From NCBI RefSeq assembly GCF_003149105.1, contig NZ_QGDS01000019.1, positions 1 through 62,436 on the forward strand: DNA of 62,436 nucleotides. Reading direction: 5' to 3'. Shown piece after piece: positions 50,268-60,091 of this stretch. The stretch is from Faecalicatena contorta. Lineage in GTDB: Bacteria; Bacillota; Clostridia; Lachnospirales; Lachnospiraceae. The first letter of the stretch is position 1, and the number at the start of each line of letters is the position of its first letter. Both the position numbers and the translations under genes were made by a program. The notes beneath the pieces were generated by a model. That model searched no databases. It saw only the letters and a program-made list of their open reading frames with translations, and was not told the DNA's origin.

Positions 50268-51681
50268 TGTAAACTCAAAACATGCCGATGATTTTATTAA
50301 TCACGACGAAATTTTAGCAACCCTCGCCTATGCAGACGAGAACAAGAATAATGTATCCCTGATTGATTCTCTTATAGAGAAGGCCAAGAAAAGGAAGGGC
50401 CTTTCCCACAGGGAAGCTTCCGTTTTGCTTGCCTGTCAGATTGAAGAGAAGAATCAGGAAATCTACGCCCTTGCGGAACAAATCAAAAAGGACTTTTACG
50501 GCAACCGTATTGTAATGTTCGCACCTCTTTACCTGTCCAATTACTGTGTTAATGGATGTACATACTGTCCATATCACCTCAAAAATAAACATATTGCCAG
50601 GAAGCAGCTTACTCAGGAGGAAATCCGCAGAGAAGTGATTGCACTTCAGGATATGGGCCACAAGCGCCTCGCTCTGGAAGCCGGAGAAGATCCTGTGCGC
50701 AATACAATGGATTATTATCTGGAATCCATCAAAACGATTTACAGCATCAAACACAAGAATGGTGCTATCCGCCGTGTAAATATTAATATTGCAGCAACTA
50801 CCGTTGACGATTACCGTCTGCTGAAGGAAGCAGGTATCGGCACCTATATTTTATTCCAGGAAACTTATCATAAGGAAAGTTACCTCCAACTCCACCCAAC
50901 CGGACCCAAACATGATTATAACTATCACACAGAAGCAATGGACCGTGCTATGGAGGGCGGCATTGATGATGTGGGCATAGGTGTACTCTTTGGCCTGGAT
51001 AAATACCTCTATGAGTTTGCAGGTCTTCTGATGCACGCGGAGCATTTGGAAGCTGCCTTTGGAGTAGGGCCTCATACGGTCAGTGTCCCTCGCCTGCGTC
51101 ATGCCGATGATATTGATGCAGATTCTTTCGATAATGGAATTGACGATGATACCTTTTCCAAAATCGTAGCCTGTATACGGATTGCCGTGCCTTACACCGG
51201 TATGATTATCTCCACGAGAGAAAGTAAGAAATGCCGGGAGAAGGTACTGCACCTTGGAGTTTCCCAAATCAGCGGCGGTTCCCGCACAAGTGTGGGAGGG
51301 TATCACGAACCAGAGCCAGATGATGCCAAGTCTGAGCAGTTTGATGTCAGTGACACAAGAACTTTGGATGAAATCGTACAGTGGCTTATGAAAATGGACT
51401 ATATTCCAAGTTTCTGTACCGCCTGCTACCGGGAAGGGCGTACAGGTGACCGTTTTATGGCTTTATGTAAGAGCGGACAGATTCAGAACTGCTGCCACCC
51501 AAATGCACTGATGACGCTGAAAGAATATTTGATGGATTACGCATCTCCCGAAACAAAGGCACTTGGAGATAAGCTGATTGAAAAAGAGGTGCTGAACGTA
51601 CCAAACGAGAAAGCACGTGCTGTTGTAACAGAAAACCTGCGTCTGATTGAGCAGAACAACCGCAGGGATTTCCGTTTCTAA
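50260..51681 (+). CDS. hydG: [FeFe]-hydrogenase H-cluster maturase HydG
   Basis: HydG cleaves tyrosine to make the CO and cyanide ligands of the H-cluster. The 473 residues contain the radical SAM CVNGCTYC at about 93-100, LALEAGEDP, and the C-terminal auxiliary-cluster motif CTACYREGRTGDRF...CC, matching CX2CX22C. A GGAGGA site lies inside the end of hydE. It is in line with hydE and hydF (46-base gap to hydF). Confidence 0.96.
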   Translation: MYDVNSKHADDFINHDEILATLAYADENKNNVSLIDSLIEKAKKRKGLSHREASVLLACQIEEKNQEIYALAEQIKKDFYGNRIVMFAPLYLSNYCVNGCTYCPYHLKNKHIARKQLTQEEIRREVIALQDMGHKRLALEAGEDPVRNTMDYYLESIKTIYSIKHKNGAIRRVNINIAATTVDDYRLLKEAGIGTYILFQETYHKESYLQLHPTGPKHDYNYHTEAMDRAMEGGIDDVGIGVLFGLDKYLYEFAGLLMHAEHLEAAFGVGPHTVSVPRLRHADDIDADSFDNGIDDDTFSKIVACIRIAVPYTGMIISTRESKKCREKVLHLGVSQISGGSRTSVGGYHEPEPDDAKSEQFDVSDTRTLDEIVQWLMKMDYIPSFCTACYREGRTGDRFMALCKSGQIQNCCHPNALMTLKEYLMDYASPETKALGDKLIEKEVLNVPNEKARAVVTENLRLIEQNNRRDFRF

Positions 51682-51727
51682 GAATTCTTCGAAAGATTAT
51701 CACTGAACAATTACAAGGAGGTTACAT

Positions 51728-52942
51728 ATGAGTTTAAATGCCACACCATCTTCAGACAGAGTGCACGTTGGTATATTCGGCAAACGGAATGCGGGTAAAT
51801 CCAGTATTATCAACGCCATCACCGGACAAAACCTGGCGATCGTTTCCGAAATCAAGGGCACCACTACCGACCCCGTTTTAAAAGCAATGGAACTTCTTCC
51901 CCTGGGTCCTGTTGTCATCATTGACACGCCAGGGCTGGATGACGAAGGCGAACTGGGTGCTCTGAGAATCCAAAAGGCATATCAGGTTCTGAACAAAACA
52001 GATATTGCTGTTCTTATTGTGGATGGCTCCCTGGGAATGACAAAAGAAGATTTCGGGATTCTTGAGCGGATTCAGAAAAAACAGATTCCTTACGTTATTG
52101 TATATAATAAATTAGATTTAACTGCTAAAGCATCTGCTGAACCTGCAGCTTTAGATATCCCAGGGGTTCCTGCTGAAAATATCATTGCAGTCAGTACGAC
52201 TACGGGAAAACATATTCATGAGCTGAAAGAATTGATTGCACGGCAGGCTCCTGTAGAAGACGGGACCCGTCGGATTGTGGGGGATTTAATACATCCGTCA
52301 GACTTTATTGTTTTGGTTGTTCCTATTGATACGGCAGCACCCAAGGGTCGGTTGATTTTACCCCAGCAGCAGACCATACGGGATGTATTGGAAGCCGGTG
52401 CGGCTGCAATTGTTGTAAGAGAAACTGAACTGAAAGAAACACTGGAGCATTTGGGAAAAACACCCGATTTGGTCATAACCGACAGTCAGGCGTTTGCCAA
52501 AGTATCCGCGGAAGTTCCGCCTGAAATACCGCTGACCTCCTTTTCCATTTTATTTGCCAGATATAAGGGAAATCTGGAGACCGCAGTAAAAGGGGCAAAG
52601 GCTTTAGATAAACTGGCTGACGGGGATACTGTTTTAATTTCCGAGGGCTGCACCCATCACAGACAGTGCGAAGATATTGGAACGGTAAAACTCCCTCACT
52701 GGATTAACAGCCATACTAAGAAACAATTGAATTTTGAGTTTACAAGCGGAACAGAATTTCCTGTAGACTTATCAAAATATGACCTAATCATTCATTGCGG
52801 AGGCTGTACACTGAATGAGCGTGAAATGCAATACCGCTTAAAGTGTGCAGAGGATCAGGGAATTCCTATCAGCAACTATGGAATTGCCATTGCACACATG
52901 CAGGGAATTCTGGAAAGAAGCACAGCAATCTTTCATCTGTAA
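51728..52942 (+). CDS. hydF: [FeFe]-hydrogenase maturation GTPase HydF
   Basis: HydF is the scaffold that carries the precursor diiron cluster to the apo-hydrogenase. The 404 residues have G1 GKRNAGKSS (about 18-26), GTTTDPV, DTPGLDDEGE and NKLD in the GTPase domain, a dimerisation domain, and C-terminal cluster ligands in CTHHRQC and HCGGCTLN. It ends the maturation operon and is followed by a terminator. No HydA catalytic subunit is in the window, so the client enzyme is encoded elsewhere. Confidence 0.95.
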   Translation: MSLNATPSSDRVHVGIFGKRNAGKSSIINAITGQNLAIVSEIKGTTTDPVLKAMELLPLGPVVIIDTPGLDDEGELGALRIQKAYQVLNKTDIAVLIVDGSLGMTKEDFGILERIQKKQIPYVIVYNKLDLTAKASAEPAALDIPGVPAENIIAVSTTTGKHIHELKELIARQAPVEDGTRRIVGDLIHPSDFIVLVVPIDTAAPKGRLILPQQQTIRDVLEAGAAAIVVRETELKETLEHLGKTPDLVITDSQAFAKVSAEVPPEIPLTSFSILFARYKGNLETAVKGAKALDKLADGDTVLISEGCTHHRQCEDIGTVKLPHWINSHTKKQLNFEFTSGTEFPVDLSKYDLIIHCGGCTLNEREMQYRLKCAEDQGIPISNYGIAIAHMQGILERSTAIFHL

Positions 52943-52991
52943 TACATTTATTTAAATAAGATACTTCCATTGAAAATTAAATGGGAATAAG

Positions 52992-53026
52992 TAGACACTT
53001 CAAAATTTTTGAGGTGTCTATTTTTT
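52992..53026 (+). terminator. Terminator of the hyd operon
   Basis: TAGACACTTCAAAA and TTTTGAGGTGTCTA pair with one wobble, directly followed by TTTTTT. It is 50 bases after hydF. Confidence 0.9.
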
Positions 53027-53284
53027 ACCCGCATATACATGCTTAATGAAACGAGAAACAACAAAATGCATTATTGTAAGAAAAACGTAAGAAATTATTG
53101 TGAAAAAATTCGTATTTCCTTTAATAAAAAGAGAAAAAGAGCATTTTTAACTTTGGTACTATAAATGTATCAGTTAAAGATGCTTTTTATTTGATGACAC
53201 GGTTTAGTTGAAAAAGCACTTATTGGTAAATCAGTTATTGTTGGAATACCTAATAAAAAAACACGTATGCAAAGGAATACTAGT
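53027..53284. other. AT-rich region upstream of the carboxypeptidase gene
   Basis: This region is markedly AT-rich, without a convincing gene. A repeated CTTATTGGTAAATCAGTTATTGTTGG stretch (read in parts) looks like decayed coding sequence, perhaps an old insertion. An AAAGGA site for the next gene is at 53271-53276. I see no clear promoter. Confidence 0.45.
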
Positions 53285-54223
53285 ATGAAAAAGTTTTTAA
53301 ACTTACAAAAAAAATTAATTATCGTGATTGTTATTATATTTGTATTATTTACAGTAGGTGGGGAAATCCATGAATATTTTTCTACCTTAAGTTATGATGA
53401 ATATACCAGAAATAATAATGGATATACCAGAAGAAATGATGGATATACCAGTCCGCACATTTATCTGCTTGATAGAGAAACAGAGAATGTCATCTATGAA
53501 AAAGATGCACATTCTAAAACATATCCTGCTTCACTGACGAAAATAATGACGGTGATTGTCGCCTTAGAAAATATTGATGACTTATCGGAAATTACCCCAA
53601 TAGATGCAGAGACATACCAAAATATGGTTAATCAAAACGCTTCAATGGCAGGATTTTATAGTAGAGAAGAAGTCACTTATCGAGATCTTCTGTATGGAAC
53701 GATTCTAAGTTCGGGTGGTGAAGCAGCCAACTCCTTAGCCATTCATGTCGCTGGAAATGTAGAAGGCTTTGTTCAAATGATGAATGCCAAGGCTGTTGAA
53801 CTAGGGCTAAAGGACACACACTTTACTAATCCTGAAGGACTTCACAACAAAAATCAATATACAACAGCTTATGATATGGCAAAACTTTTAGATTATGCAT
53901 TAGATAATGGTCACTTTAAAGCAATTATTACAAAAGAGACATTTCAAACAACATCAACGCCCGATCACCCTGATGGACTTTTATTAAAATCAACTGTCCT
54001 TAAGTTTCTTAACAAAGAGGAACAAAATGGTTTTGAGATTATTGGCGGAAAATCAGGTACAACCTATGAAGCAGGGCAATGCTGGGCAACGCTTGGTCTA
54101 GTAGAAAATCATGAGTATATAAGTATTGTCATGGGCGCACCACTAGAAGATATTGATCATCCAGACCACGCACAAATAACAGATACGTTGATGCTATATG
54201 AAAATATCAAGACTAGAAAATAG
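53285..54223 (+). CDS. D-alanyl-D-alanine carboxypeptidase (low-molecular-weight PBP)
   Basis: This 312-residue serine peptidase trims the terminal D-Ala of peptidoglycan stem peptides. An N-terminal membrane anchor (about 10-25) precedes the S11 domain: SLTK at 83-86 (catalytic Ser and Lys), SGGEAAN as the second box, and the KSG triad near residue 260. There is no separate C-terminal anchoring domain. Near residues 38-56 there is a short internal repeat of the NGYTR type, from three GATATACCAG-like DNA repeats. The gene is more AT-rich than its neighbours and may be acquired. The ATG at 53285 with AAAGGA upstream is preferred over the one 18 bases earlier. Confidence 0.87.
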   Translation: MKKFLNLQKKLIIVIVIIFVLFTVGGEIHEYFSTLSYDEYTRNNNGYTRRNDGYTSPHIYLLDRETENVIYEKDAHSKTYPASLTKIMTVIVALENIDDLSEITPIDAETYQNMVNQNASMAGFYSREEVTYRDLLYGTILSSGGEAANSLAIHVAGNVEGFVQMMNAKAVELGLKDTHFTNPEGLHNKNQYTTAYDMAKLLDYALDNGHFKAIITKETFQTTSTPDHPDGLLLKSTVLKFLNKEEQNGFEIIGGKSGTTYEAGQCWATLGLVENHEYISIVMGAPLEDIDHPDHAQITDTLMLYENIKTRK

Positions 54224-54253
54224 TCCATTTATCTCGATATTAAATAAAAGATC

Positions 54254-54291
54254 GGGGTATAGCACCGTCAAATGCTATACCCCAGTTTTTT
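54254..54291 (+). terminator. Terminator after the carboxypeptidase gene
   Basis: GGGGTATAGCA and TGCTATACCCC form a perfect 11-bp stem followed by AGTTTTTT. It lies 31 bases after the gene and separates it from the convergent CPBP gene. Confidence 0.92.
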
Positions 54292-54324
54292 ACAAGTCAT
54301 CTATTCCCGCAATATCTTCAGAAT

Positions 54325-55281
54325 TTATATCATCGGCATCACTGCCCTGATTAAACCGTAAACCGTCAAAATGGTTCCCACTAAAAACAGCAGGACCGAA
54401 ATTATAATCAGGGCAATCACCGTACCTGGTTTCCCGCTAGGGAAAAGTTTCTCCCTATAGCCAGGAGTATGACTGTGCAGAAGGTAATTTCCAATATACA
54501 GGCACGCAGGGGCGGCAGCACACATTATCATATATATACCCACACTTGTCACCAATGTCTCCTGATATCCGGGCGTACTCCATACTTCCATCCCTTTATG
54601 CATATTTTCATATACATCCTTATACACATCCTTCATGCTGAAAAGCAGGATAACCGGCAGAAGATTATTAATAAAGTGGAAAAAGCAATTATAGAACATA
54701 TTTCCACTTTCCAGCAAAATATAAGCCATCACCACTCCGCCAATGGCTGTAGGGACGAACCGGAACACATCCCCGTGAAAAATCCCAAATATAACCCCGC
54801 ATATCAATATTGCCGCCCACTTATGCTTCTGCGGATTCAAGCTTTTCAGGAACACTCCGCGGAATACAACCTCCTCACATATGGCAGGCGTAACCGCAAT
54901 AATCAAAAAGGCTGCCAAAAACGGAACACTGACCAGACTCTCGCTAAGCCCTGCATTAACACTCAAAATATCCTCCGGGAAAAAGATACTCAAGATCAAT
55001 ATAAGAGTTATCTCCACTAAAAAAGCGCCCACCCACATCAACAGAGTGCCAAAAATTCCGCTGCCCGTAGGCCTTTTCAGCGGAATAAGCTCTGCCGGGC
55101 GGCTCCCAAATGCCAGTACAAGCACCAGGGTAACCACCAGCATTAGCCACTCTGCAAGCAGAGAACCATACATCCCCAAAGGTCTCAGAAAGACAGGTGC
55201 CGCCACAAAAATAATAACTGCTGCTAAACCCAGAACTAATAGTCCCTGCCAAAGTTTGATTTGTTTGTAATCCTTATACAT
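54325..55281 (-). CDS. CPBP-family intramembrane metalloprotease
   Basis: The 318-residue membrane protein has about seven to eight hydrophobic segments and the glutamate-type CPBP (CAAX protease and bacteriocin-processing) motifs: EEVVFRG at about 135-141, FGIFHGD with the second-motif His, and HFINN. Members process prenylated or bacteriocin peptides, or confer self-immunity. No bacteriocin gene is adjacent. I start at ATG 55281, six codons inside the longest frame, because GGGAG precedes it. Confidence 0.87.
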   Translation of the reverse strand: MYKDYKQIKLWQGLLVLGLAAVIIFVAAPVFLRPLGMYGSLLAEWLMLVVTLVLVLAFGSRPAELIPLKRPTGSGIFGTLLMWVGAFLVEITLILILSIFFPEDILSVNAGLSESLVSVPFLAAFLIIAVTPAICEEVVFRGVFLKSLNPQKHKWAAILICGVIFGIFHGDVFRFVPTAIGGVVMAYILLESGNMFYNCFFHFINNLLPVILLFSMKDVYKDVYENMHKGMEVWSTPGYQETLVTSVGIYMIMCAAAPACLYIGNYLLHSHTPGYREKLFPSGKPGTVIALIIISVLLFLVGTILTVYGLIRAVMPMI

Positions 55282-55350
55282 CAGTATCTCCCATCCCAAA
55301 ATCCAGATGATTTCCGATTAAATTGTAAAACAATTCTGAAAACGGCTTGC

Positions 55351-55369
55351 ATAGGGGTCTGACCCCTAT
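55351..55369. repeat. GGGGTC-GACCCC palindrome at the kinase stop codon
   Basis: ATAGGGGTCTGACCCCTAT is a perfect palindrome around a central base and includes the histidine kinase stop codon. The same core occurs as hairpins at 41650-41685 and, in part, near 6150 and 16580. Confidence 0.7.
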
Positions 55370-57492
55370 TTAAAAAATATAATCTCCACTTTATACAGGT
55401 CTGCGTCTGCGGATATTTTCAGGGAACCATTCTGCAGTTCTGTGAAGCTTTTTGCAATTGCAAGCCCCAAACCGGAGCCTTCCGTATTTCGTGATGCATC
55501 TCCCCGGACGAACCTGTCGGTTATCTCGTCCGTATCGAAGTCTAATTCTGCTGCGGATATGTTTTTCATGGAAATGTATACCTGGTCATCCAGCTCTTTC
55601 ATCTCCACATATACTCTTGTATGCGGCATTGCATATTTTATAATGTTTATAATCAGGTTCTCAAAAATACGGTAGGTCTTCTGGCTATCCAGCCATAATA
55701 CAATTTTCTGCTCCGGAAGTGTCCATCGGAAATCTAGATTTGTTTCTTTTATCTTACTATCATACTCCAAACCTACCTGTTTTAGCAAATCCACAATATC
55801 AATCCACATAAAATTCATAATTACATTATTGCTTGCAGCCTTGCTGATTTCAAACAAATCTTCTATTAATACCTTTAAACGCAGGGATTTCCGCTCCAGA
55901 ACCTGGATATATTCTTTTCTCTTTTCCTCCTCTGTCTCATTTTTCAGCAAATCAGTATAAGTGATAATCGCAGTCAGCGGTGTCTTTAAGTCATGAGAAA
56001 CATTGGTAACCAACTCCGTCTTCATCCTCTCACTTTTCACTTCCTCTTCCACCGCTTTTTTAAAGCCGTCCTGAATCTTTTTCAGTTCTTCCTGAATTGG
56101 GTTGAAAATGCCCATGTCTTCTTCTATAGGAGTATCCAAATCCCCTTCCGCCAGCCGGTTTGTTGCCTGGAGCAGCAGTTTATACCGGGCCTGTATGTCT
56201 TTAAAATACTTTTTCAAAAACAGGAACAACACTGCAGAATAGATAATCAGTGCCAGGATTCCATAGAACCACATGCTGCATATAAGCACCAGAACTGCAA
56301 AATTAAAGGCTACAATTTCAAAAATGGTACGGTTTGTTTTATCTTGAAAATCGAGATGTAGCAACATATCATACTGCCTGCTGCAAAAGTTTTTTGTTTT
56401 GTTCCAAACTCCATCTGCTCCCTTTCTTACTTTTTTTCCATATGCATTGCTGCCGTTTTTCATCCAGCGTAAGAACCTGGCACATAATGTCCTTTGTGTC
56501 CAGTAAGCTTTCTTCATTGTAAACATAGCACTAAGGCATATAAATCCCCAGAATACAATTCCAAATATTACAAACCACATAACCACATTGACAAAGGCAG
56601 AAAAGAATCCGTTGGAGCCGCTGCCACCGCCTGTTAAATAGGCCGTCAGGCCTTCACTTATAGTAAGCCACACTACCTTTGTCACAAAATATTCAGTTCC
56701 TAACATACCAACCAGCACACACACCACAATTTCAAAAGGGGTACTGAATATCCTATGGTTTCCAAGAGAGGTGTTTTGTTTCACAGAAAGGAAAATGGCT
56801 GCCGCTGCAAGAATCAATACAAATACAGTTATAAACCTGACAAACAACTCGTTTCCCATCATTTTATACACAGAGAGATTTTCTATGTCCTGATTATTTT
56901 CTATATAAGAATTCAGGTTTTCTTCTGTTATTCCATATATTACCTGTACTTCTTCCGGTCCGGACATCCCCATCCATGACTCGCCGGCATCCCGCCATAC
57001 CAATAAACGCTGTTCTATATTGTACTGGATTCTTTCATCGGTCCGACTTCCATTTACCCGTATATCAGACATTTGCCCATATTCCTGGAATGTAAATGCT
57101 ACCCGCAGTGCATAGGCGGTATCTTCCTTTTTTGCCAAAGCAGCCAGCGTTGTTTTGCTGTTATTATTCAAAAGCGCATTCCCCGCCCAGTCAAACACCT
57201 CATAGTCCATATATTTGCGAAGCAAGTCAAACTGGTCGCCGCCATATTCCTGTAGTATATATGCCCTGTCAAGCACTTCCGTGGCTTCATTGTACAAGAT
57301 ATAATTGCCCTTAACCAGGTGTTCACATATTTCTGTCAATATATCCTCACTGATACTATCCTCTTCCAGCCGCTCCTGCAGTTCCCTGGAAAATACCGGA
57401 TAGGACATCACCATCCCTACAGAGCACACAAGCAGTATTGTCAGTATCAGTACAATCGTCAGTCTATGACTGTTTTTCAATTTTATATCCAA
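55366..57492 (-). CDS. Membrane sensor histidine kinase
   Basis: This 708-residue kinase has one helix at about 10-30, an extracytoplasmic domain to about 215, then helices at about 217-236, 252-270, 299-322 and 394-425. A HAMP-like linker (about 430-480) leads to the HisKA box VSHDLKTPLTA with phospho-acceptor H500 and an HATPase domain ending EGSGLGLAIAKSF. The multi-helix middle is unusual for a simple prototypic kinase. It overlaps the response regulator gene by 29 bases, so the two form one two-component system. The signal is unknown. Neighbours suggest the cell envelope. Confidence 0.93.
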   Translation of the reverse strand: MDIKLKNSHRLTIVLILTILLVCSVGMVMSYPVFSRELQERLEEDSISEDILTEICEHLVKGNYILYNEATEVLDRAYILQEYGGDQFDLLRKYMDYEVFDWAGNALLNNNSKTTLAALAKKEDTAYALRVAFTFQEYGQMSDIRVNGSRTDERIQYNIEQRLLVWRDAGESWMGMSGPEEVQVIYGITEENLNSYIENNQDIENLSVYKMMGNELFVRFITVFVLILAAAAIFLSVKQNTSLGNHRIFSTPFEIVVCVLVGMLGTEYFVTKVVWLTISEGLTAYLTGGGSGSNGFFSAFVNVVMWFVIFGIVFWGFICLSAMFTMKKAYWTQRTLCARFLRWMKNGSNAYGKKVRKGADGVWNKTKNFCSRQYDMLLHLDFQDKTNRTIFEIVAFNFAVLVLICSMWFYGILALIIYSAVLFLFLKKYFKDIQARYKLLLQATNRLAEGDLDTPIEEDMGIFNPIQEELKKIQDGFKKAVEEEVKSERMKTELVTNVSHDLKTPLTAIITYTDLLKNETEEEKRKEYIQVLERKSLRLKVLIEDLFEISKAASNNVIMNFMWIDIVDLLKQVGLEYDSKIKETNLDFRWTLPEQKIVLWLDSQKTYRIFENLIINIIKYAMPHTRVYVEMKELDDQVYISMKNISAAELDFDTDEITDRFVRGDASRNTEGSGLGLAIAKSFTELQNGSLKISADADLYKVEIIFFK

Positions 57493-58162
57493 CTCCCCAC
57501 ACCACCTTTAAATATTTTGGATTTTTCGGGTCCACTTCAATTTTCTCCCGGATATTCCTCACATGTACCATAATTGTATCAGTATTAATCGCCTTCTCCT
57601 GCCATACCCGTTCATAGATTTCTTCCGCACCAAAAACGCGCCCTGGATTTTTCGCAAGGAGCAGAAGAATCTTATATTCAATGGGAGTTACTTTCACCCC
57701 GTTTCCATCTATAGAAACCTCTACCGTATCTTCATTGATTTCCAGGCCGCCGATTACATGTACATTTTCCTTTGGCTCTAATTTTTCCAGAAACCTTCTG
57801 TAACGCCGTATCTGTGAATTTACTCTTGCCATGAGCTCCATGGGCGTAAAAGGCTTTGTCACATAATCATCCGCACCAATGTTGAGCCCCATAACTTTAT
57901 CCACTTCCTCTGATTTTGCAGAAAGCATGATAACCGGGAAATCATATGTTTCCCTCAGCTTCATTGTCATACGGATTCCGTCCATACGGGGCATCATAAT
58001 ATCCACAATGGCAAGATGAATCTCCTCTTTCTCCATAACTTCCAGTCCTTCCACACCGTCTGCTGCCTGAAACACCTTATACCCCTGGCTTTGCAGATAA
58101 ATCTGGACTCCTTCTCTGATTTCTTTGTCATCTTCCACAATTAATATATGATTTGTTTCCAT
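57464..58162 (-). CDS. OmpR/PhoB-family response regulator
   Basis: The 232-residue regulator has a receiver domain with phospho-acceptor D54 in VDIMMPRMDG, acidic pocket EDD at 10-12, and K in the TKPF motif near 103, followed by a winged-helix effector domain ending GVGYKIEKQ. Its start lies 22 bases from the DUF374 gene stop. It is the cognate partner of the overlapping kinase gene. Confidence 0.95.
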   Translation of the reverse strand: METNHILIVEDDKEIREGVQIYLQSQGYKVFQAADGVEGLEVMEKEEIHLAIVDIMMPRMDGIRMTMKLRETYDFPVIMLSAKSEEVDKVMGLNIGADDYVTKPFTPMELMARVNSQIRRYRRFLEKLEPKENVHVIGGLEINEDTVEVSIDGNGVKVTPIEYKILLLLAKNPGRVFGAEEIYERVWQEKAINTDTIMVHVRNIREKIEVDPKNPKYLKVVWGVGYKIEKQS

Positions 58163-58184
58163 AACTCCTCCTAACCGGTTCTGC

Positions 58185-58814
58185 TTAAATTTCTTCTACC
58201 AGTATATCACATTCCGTTATATTTGCACTGACAGGAAGTACAGGAATCTGCTTCTTATCAATTTCCCCATAATTATGCACTGCCACCATCACTTTAGAAA
58301 ACGGCAGCGGTATCACATATTTATCCCATCTCCAGTTTAAACGCAGCTTAGAAGAATAGGAAATCGTAATCCCCACAAAATCATCCTGTGCCTGCTCTGC
58401 TAAAAAGAATGCCAGTTTTTTGGGCTCATGTCTAGGCCCAAGGGGACCGTCCAGAGCCACTGCGATACAGCGTGTTCTTTCATAAGCATTGCGGAAAACA
58501 GCTTTCAGCGCTCCAAAACTTGCAAACCCATCCTGTACCCGAATTGCATGGCCTCCACAGCGTTCTACTAAATTTTGTATATAATCACCCCTTGTATCGG
58601 CAGTGACAATCACATCTATGGGGCTGGCCTGTTTAGAAAGCTCCGCCAGCACCAGGTTCATAAAAAAACTATCCTCATGCCAGAAACCAAAAACTTGATT
58701 TCCTCTGCACATAGAGTTTTCCGTCCATTGTATCACAATGGTTTTCTCAAGAAGTTTTAAATATCCTGTAAATAGATGCACTAAGATGGTCCGCCCGATT
58801 TGCCTCACTTTCAT
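58185..58814 (-). CDS. DUF374/LPLAT-like acyltransferase family protein
   Basis: The 209-residue protein resembles the DUF374 branch of the lysophospholipid acyltransferase superfamily: FGFWHEDSFF gives the acceptor His region, ADTRGDYIQNLVERCG follows, and VALDGPLGPRHEPK is the DGPxGP signature. It may acylate a lipid or glycolipid. ATG at 58814 follows AAAGGA and is preferred to a GTG two codons earlier. The gene overlaps the end of the glycosyltransferase gene by 68 bases, an unusually long overlap that implies close coupling. Confidence 0.82.
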   Translation of the reverse strand: MKVRQIGRTILVHLFTGYLKLLEKTIVIQWTENSMCRGNQVFGFWHEDSFFMNLVLAELSKQASPIDVIVTADTRGDYIQNLVERCGGHAIRVQDGFASFGALKAVFRNAYERTRCIAVALDGPLGPRHEPKKLAFFLAEQAQDDFVGITISYSSKLRLNWRWDKYVIPLPFSKVMVAVHNYGEIDKKQIPVLPVSANITECDILVEEI

Positions 58815-60078
58815 ATTCACTTTTCCTTTCTGCCCTCTCCTTTATGCACTGTGCATAAAGCTTCTCTTCATACAGGGCCAGCCTGGAAGCTCTGAAGCTG
58901 GCAGCAGTCAGCTCCGCCTGTTCTCTCAGTCTTCCATGATTTTCTTCCTGCAAAGCTTCTATAACTCTTTGTGTCCACTCCTCTATATCTTCCCCTGTCA
59001 TATATCCGTTTTCACCATTGACAACGATATCTTCCACTCCCGTAGCCCTTACGGCAACAACCGGATTGCCTGCGGCAAATGCTTCCGCCAGCACAATTCC
59101 CTGAGTCTCCGACTTTGATGCAAACAAAAATAATTCACAGGCCCTCAGATATTCCTTTACCTTTTCATTTTCCACATTTCCCACAAAAACAGTTTCTTCT
59201 AAAATCCCAAGCCTTTCAGCCATCTGCTCCAGCTCGTATCTCATGCTTCCTTCTCCAATGAATAAAACCTTGAAAACATCTCCTATCTTCTCTTTCAGCC
59301 TGGCAATTCCCCGGAGTATGAATTGGGGGTTCTTTTCCTCTTCCAGCCGGGATATAGTGCAGAACAAATGCTTCCGCCCCTGCAGATAGGATGCCCTGAG
59401 CCTTTCAGCCTCTTTTTCATTCTGCATGTAAAATGCCTCTTCCAGTCCTGTAGGAAATATAGCTGTGGGCGTCTTTATCCCGCTCTCTTTTATCATTCTC
59501 TGCAAACTGGCAGTAGGTGCCAGTATCAGATCACATTGGTTGGTAAACCACCGCATATATCCCGGCACCACTTTTTCTCTGCTCATCCGGAACAGCTCTT
59601 TCCGCACTGCTCCGGCCCTTTCCATACACTGGAACGGTTTGAGATAATGAAGATAATCTTCATATTTGGTATGGTAGGTATAGATAACAGGCAAGTCGTA
59701 TTTTCTGCCCAGATAAAGCGCCACAGGTCCCACGAACATCGGATGATGCACATGAATACAGTCAAAGTCCTCCTCTTCAAAAACCTCTGGTATTTCCGGG
59801 ATTATCATTTTCGGATAAACCATTCCATTTTCCATCTTCTGCACACTGGTTTTGTACCGGATGATACGCTCGTGGCATGTTTTCTGTCCCAGTCCCTCCT
59901 GAATCTTCTTTTGTTCTGTATCCAATTCCTGGCCGTAATCCACCTCCTGGTCATACAAAGGCGCAAACACTGTCACCTGGTGCCCCAGCTTCACCAGCTC
60001 TTTTGCCTGCCTTTCCACCGAAATAGGCACGCCCCCTACAAATGGTTTATAGTTATTGGTCAGCATCGCTATTTTCAT
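58747..60078 (-). CDS. GT4 glycosyltransferase, probably glycolipid-forming
   Basis: The 443-residue GT-B protein belongs to GT4. It has an N-terminal NNYKPFVGGV acceptor loop (8-17), HVHHPMFVGP near 108, PTGLEEAF, and the donor-site EX7E in SETQGIVLAEAFAAGNP. The pattern is that of diacylglycerol alpha-glucosyltransferases that make membrane glycolipids in Gram-positives. Its tail is rich in charged residues. It sits with a DUF374 acyltransferase and a DedA protein, supporting an envelope-lipid role. Sugar and acceptor are inferred. Confidence 0.87.
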   Translation of the reverse strand: MKIAMLTNNYKPFVGGVPISVERQAKELVKLGHQVTVFAPLYDQEVDYGQELDTEQKKIQEGLGQKTCHERIIRYKTSVQKMENGMVYPKMIIPEIPEVFEEEDFDCIHVHHPMFVGPVALYLGRKYDLPVIYTYHTKYEDYLHYLKPFQCMERAGAVRKELFRMSREKVVPGYMRWFTNQCDLILAPTASLQRMIKESGIKTPTAIFPTGLEEAFYMQNEKEAERLRASYLQGRKHLFCTISRLEEEKNPQFILRGIARLKEKIGDVFKVLFIGEGSMRYELEQMAERLGILEETVFVGNVENEKVKEYLRACELFLFASKSETQGIVLAEAFAAGNPVVAVRATGVEDIVVNGENGYMTGEDIEEWTQRVIEALQEENHGRLREQAELTAASFRASRLALYEEKLYAQCIKERAERKSEYESEANRADHLSASIYRIFKTS

Positions 60079-60091
60079 TCCTTCAGTCTCC

